Assembly (NCBI GenBank): GCA_013812995.1
Contig: JACCSL010000964.1
Span: forward strand, 1-7,985
DNA length: 7,985 nucleotides
Direction of reading: 5' to 3'
Source of the DNA: Ardenticatenales bacterium
Lineage (GTDB): Bacteria > Chloroflexota > Anaerolineae > Ardenticatenales > Ardenticatenaceae
The stretch's first letter is position 1; every line of letters begins with the position of its first letter. The translations under genes were made by a program, and so were the position numbers. Under the pieces are notes generated by a model that was not told the DNA's origin, did not search any database, and saw only the letters and a program-made list of their open reading frames with translations. Shown here piece after piece: positions 5,688-7,985 of the stretch.

Positions 5688-7985
5688 TTAATGCCCGTTC
5701 GACCCCTTCGAGCTGGACTTGCCCCCGTTCCCGGCGAAGCCCTTGGAGCTTCCTTCCTCCGGCTGCATCCAGGCCATCGCGCGTTTGACATTCAAGGCGC
5801 GCTTCAGCTCCTGGAGCCCGATGCGCATGATCTCCTCCGGCTCCGTCGTGGAGTGGAGTCGGGCGGTGATGCGCGAAATCTGCTCCTCACGCCAGGCTCG
5901 ACGTTGGGCTTCCTGGAACAGTTGCTGGCTCTGGAGCGCCGTGGCTGCCTGCTGTACGATGTTTTGTAGGCGGCGGACGATGTTCTCGTTGATCGTTCTT
6001 GCGCCCGAGGCGTTGAAGCCAATCCATCCCATGTAGCGCGTACCGATGCGGAGCGGGAGGTACAGGAGCGAGCGAATCTCCAGATGGCGCAGCGCCTGGC
6101 GCTCCTCATCCGTCACATTCTCCGAGGCTTGAATGTCCTCAAAGACCAGCGGGGCCGTTACGGGCAAGCGTCGGAAGATGGGGAAGTCGCGCACGCGGAA
6201 GGTCTGCGCCAGGGGAATTAACTCCTGGTGCCGGTTGAGCCCGGCCACCGCCGTGAAGTTGATCGGACGCTCGCCCTCCAGCACCGGCTCATCGAAGAGT
6301 AAAAGAACCACCTGGTCGGGGTTGATGGGGTCAGCGAGTGGCAGCAGCGCCTCCAGCAACGCCTCTGCCGTTTCTGCCTCGTTGATTCCGGCACCGGCTT
6401 GATAGAGAAGGCGCGATTCGAGCAGCGATTCCTGCGTCTGGATAAGCAGCTCCCGGTTCTGCATCGTGGTGGCGGCCTGTGTGGCGATGGCGACCAGACG
6501 ATCCAACTCGGTGGCTTTGAACGAGCGCGCCTTGGGGTAGGAAACGAGGATGACACCGGTCCACCCATCGGCCATGCGGATAGGAACCGCCATCAGCGAG
6601 GTAATGCCTAGAAGATGGAAGAGTCGCTTCTCGCGTGGGGTGAGACGCGACTCCTCCTGGATGTCCTCCAGCATCAGCGGCTCGTGTGTGATCTTGAGTT
6701 TACGGAGCACTGGCAAGGTATTGTCCGAGAAGGCTGCCTTCTGAATTTGGCGCGCGTCGCCCCGGCTGAGGTAGGCCCCCTCGACCCTGGCGCTGCGGAT
6801 TACCTCGTTGGCATCGAGGGCCAGCGAGATGAGCGAGACCGAGGCTTCGGGATCCCGCACGACGTGGGTGGCGATACCGGCCGCGATTCCCTGGAGGGAG
6901 TCTGCCTCGTTGATGGCGCGGCTGGCACGGTAGAGTGCCTGGGTCTGCTCCAGCGTGCGGCTGATCTGCTCGAAGAGGCGTGTGCTCTCGATGGCGGAGG
7001 CCAACAGGTTGGAGATGTTCTGGGATAGCGAGACGTCAACGTCACTCCACGGGCGGAGCCGGGAGATCATATCCAGGCCAACCGAGCCAATCATCTCACC
7101 ACGAACAAAGAGCGGGATCAGCAAGATGCTCTTGATGCCTTGAGACTTCAGCAGTTCAAGGATATCGGCCACCAGCGGCTCCGTGTTGACGTTGGCAATG
7201 GCAAGCGGGCGCTTGTTCTCCCGCAGCCAGTTGATGGACTTGTTGTCCTTGAGCGAGATCTGGCTGCCAATGGAGGGGGGTGGGCCGTCCTTGCGATACT
7301 GCGCCACGACCTGGCCCACTTCCTTGCCCAGGTCAAAAAAGATGATTCCCCCCTGGTCTGCGTCCATGATCTCGGTGATTTCCTGGACCGCGAGCCGGAG
7401 CATCTCGTCCAGGTTGTTGGCCTGGAGCATCTTGGAGGTCAGATCATTCGTGGCACCCAGGCGCGAGGCACGCTCTTCCAGGCTCTGGAGGAGGAAGAGG
7501 TTTTCGATGGCAGTCGCCGCCTGGGCCGCGATGGTACCGAGGCGTTCAACCTCAACGGGCATGACGTGGCGGGCGTTCGGCAGCGAGACTTGCAGGAGCA
7601 GTTGGCGACCCTCGATCCGCGCCAGCGGCACCGCGATGAGGGCTCCCACCTGTAACCGTTCGTAGAGTTCCCGCGTCAGGGGGTCCAATCGCGTGTCATT
7701 GGTGGTGTCGTGGATAACAATTGCCTCTCTAGCACCCTTCAGCGTGTTGAAGAGGAAGTATTGTTCCTTGGAAATCGGGTGGACGCGACCCCCCAGCTTC
7801 AGTTGCGGGCGGTCCGGAACGATGATGGCCTCAACCCGCAGATGCGAGGGATTCCCCTCATCATCGGTATGGACCGTCACGATGGAAATATCACTCGTAT
7901 CACTGGGCGCGACATAAAGCTGGATGGCACGCAGGATATCTTCCAGCGATTCCGATCCCGAGATAGCGCGCCCCGCCTGGTAGAG
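5688..7985 (-). CDS. Multi-GAF domain sensor protein without output domain, 5' end cut by window edge
   Basis: The frame is open from the right edge to TAA at 5688-5690, giving 765 visible residues. A GTG at 7880 is not the start, because the 35 codons before it encode the first helix of a GAF domain (LYQAGRAISGSESLEDIL), matching later units that begin LYRASRAINEADSL and LYQAGAGINEAETA. Four GAF units are visible, at about residues 1-170, 180-335, 350-515 and 525-690, each closing with a helix of the IAxQAAxAIxN(x)xLF type. They are followed by the opening helix of a fifth GAF (WREEQISRITARLHSTTEPE onward, about 697-742) that stops short, then a Ser/Gly/Lys-rich tail of about 20 residues. 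No HisKA, HATPase_c, receiver, GGDEF, phosphatase or DNA-binding segment is present in the visible part, although one could lie upstream. GAF domains commonly bind small ligands or mediate dimerisation. I infer a sensory or scaffold partner for the kinases encoded downstream. The ligand is unknown. Confidence 0.92.
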   Translation of the reverse strand, partial: LYQAGRAISGSESLEDILRAIQLYVAPSDTSDISIVTVHTDDEGNPSHLRVEAIIVPDRPQLKLGGRVHPISKEQYFLFNTLKGAREAIVIHDTTNDTRLDPLTRELYERLQVGALIAVPLARIEGRQLLLQVSLPNARHVMPVEVERLGTIAAQAATAIENLFLLQSLEERASRLGATNDLTSKMLQANNLDEMLRLAVQEITEIMDADQGGIIFFDLGKEVGQVVAQYRKDGPPPSIGSQISLKDNKSINWLRENKRPLAIANVNTEPLVADILELLKSQGIKSILLIPLFVRGEMIGSVGLDMISRLRPWSDVDVSLSQNISNLLASAIESTRLFEQISRTLEQTQALYRASRAINEADSLQGIAAGIATHVVRDPEASVSLISLALDANEVIRSARVEGAYLSRGDARQIQKAAFSDNTLPVLRKLKITHEPLMLEDIQEESRLTPREKRLFHLLGITSLMAVPIRMADGWTGVILVSYPKARSFKATELDRLVAIATQAATTMQNRELLIQTQESLLESRLLYQAGAGINEAETAEALLEALLPLADPINPDQVVLLLFDEPVLEGERPINFTAVAGLNRHQELIPLAQTFRVRDFPIFRRLPVTAPLVFEDIQASENVTDEERQALRHLEIRSLLYLPLRIGTRYMGWIGFNASGARTINENIVRRLQNIVQQAATALQSQQLFQEAQRRAWREEQISRITARLHSTTEPEEIMRIGLQELKRALNVKRAMAWMQPEEGSSKGFAGNGGKSSSKGSNGH

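Noticed and set aside
7140..7655. Plus-strand frames of 160-171 codons opposite the GAF array
   Set aside because: Two overlapping frames both lie antisense to intact GAF domains and show no family features.
7878..7880. GTG as start codon of the GAF array protein
   Set aside because: The in-frame sequence continues upstream to the edge and encodes the first helix of a GAF domain matching the other units in the same protein, so the gene begins outside the window.
1..7985. Mobile elements, CRISPR array, tRNA or rRNA genes, defence system
   Set aside because: No transposase, terminal repeats, regularly spaced repeats, cloverleaf-type segments or defence effectors were seen. The window is accounted for by three sensory genes.

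Overview
The window is a block of bacterial signal-transduction genes, all on the minus strand, so transcription runs from high to low coordinates. It is GC-rich and almost fully coding. The protein style (long tandem GAF arrays, soluble multi-GAF hybrid histidine kinases, helical linkers ending in an ALExARLFQE-type motif, and a kinase core of DKLKSQFLANMSHELRTPLN type) is what I associate with Chloroflexota such as Anaerolineae or Caldilineae. That assignment is inferred from family style and no phylogenetic marker is present.

Layout in order of transcription: (1) 7985-5688, the 3' part of a gene for a protein built only of GAF sensory domains. It has four GAF units, a truncated fifth and a Ser/Gly/Lys-rich tail, with no kinase or other output domain visible; its 5' end lies outside the window. 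(2) A 119-base intergenic stretch with a small inverted repeat, a plausible sigma-70 type promoter and a good ribosome binding site. (3) 5568-2743, a complete soluble hybrid histidine kinase of 941 residues: helical N-terminal region, GAF-like domain, half GAF, full GAF, HisKA, HATPase_c, receiver. (4) After a 29-base gap, 2713-1, a membrane-anchored hybrid histidine kinase: TM, extracytoplasmic Cache-like domain, TM, HAMP, GAF, HisKA, HATPase_c, receiver. It is open to the left edge and lacks probably only its last few residues.

The two kinases are paralogues that share one GAF-HisKA-HATPase_c-receiver core but carry different front ends, one cytoplasmic and one periplasm-facing. Both end in a receiver domain, and neither has an HPt or DNA-binding output. 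The likely picture is a sensory cluster in which a membrane input, a cytoplasmic input and a GAF array act on a shared phosphorelay whose final regulator is not in the window. No tRNA, rRNA, CRISPR array, mobile element or convincing terminator is visible, and no non-coding stretch exceeds 119 bases.
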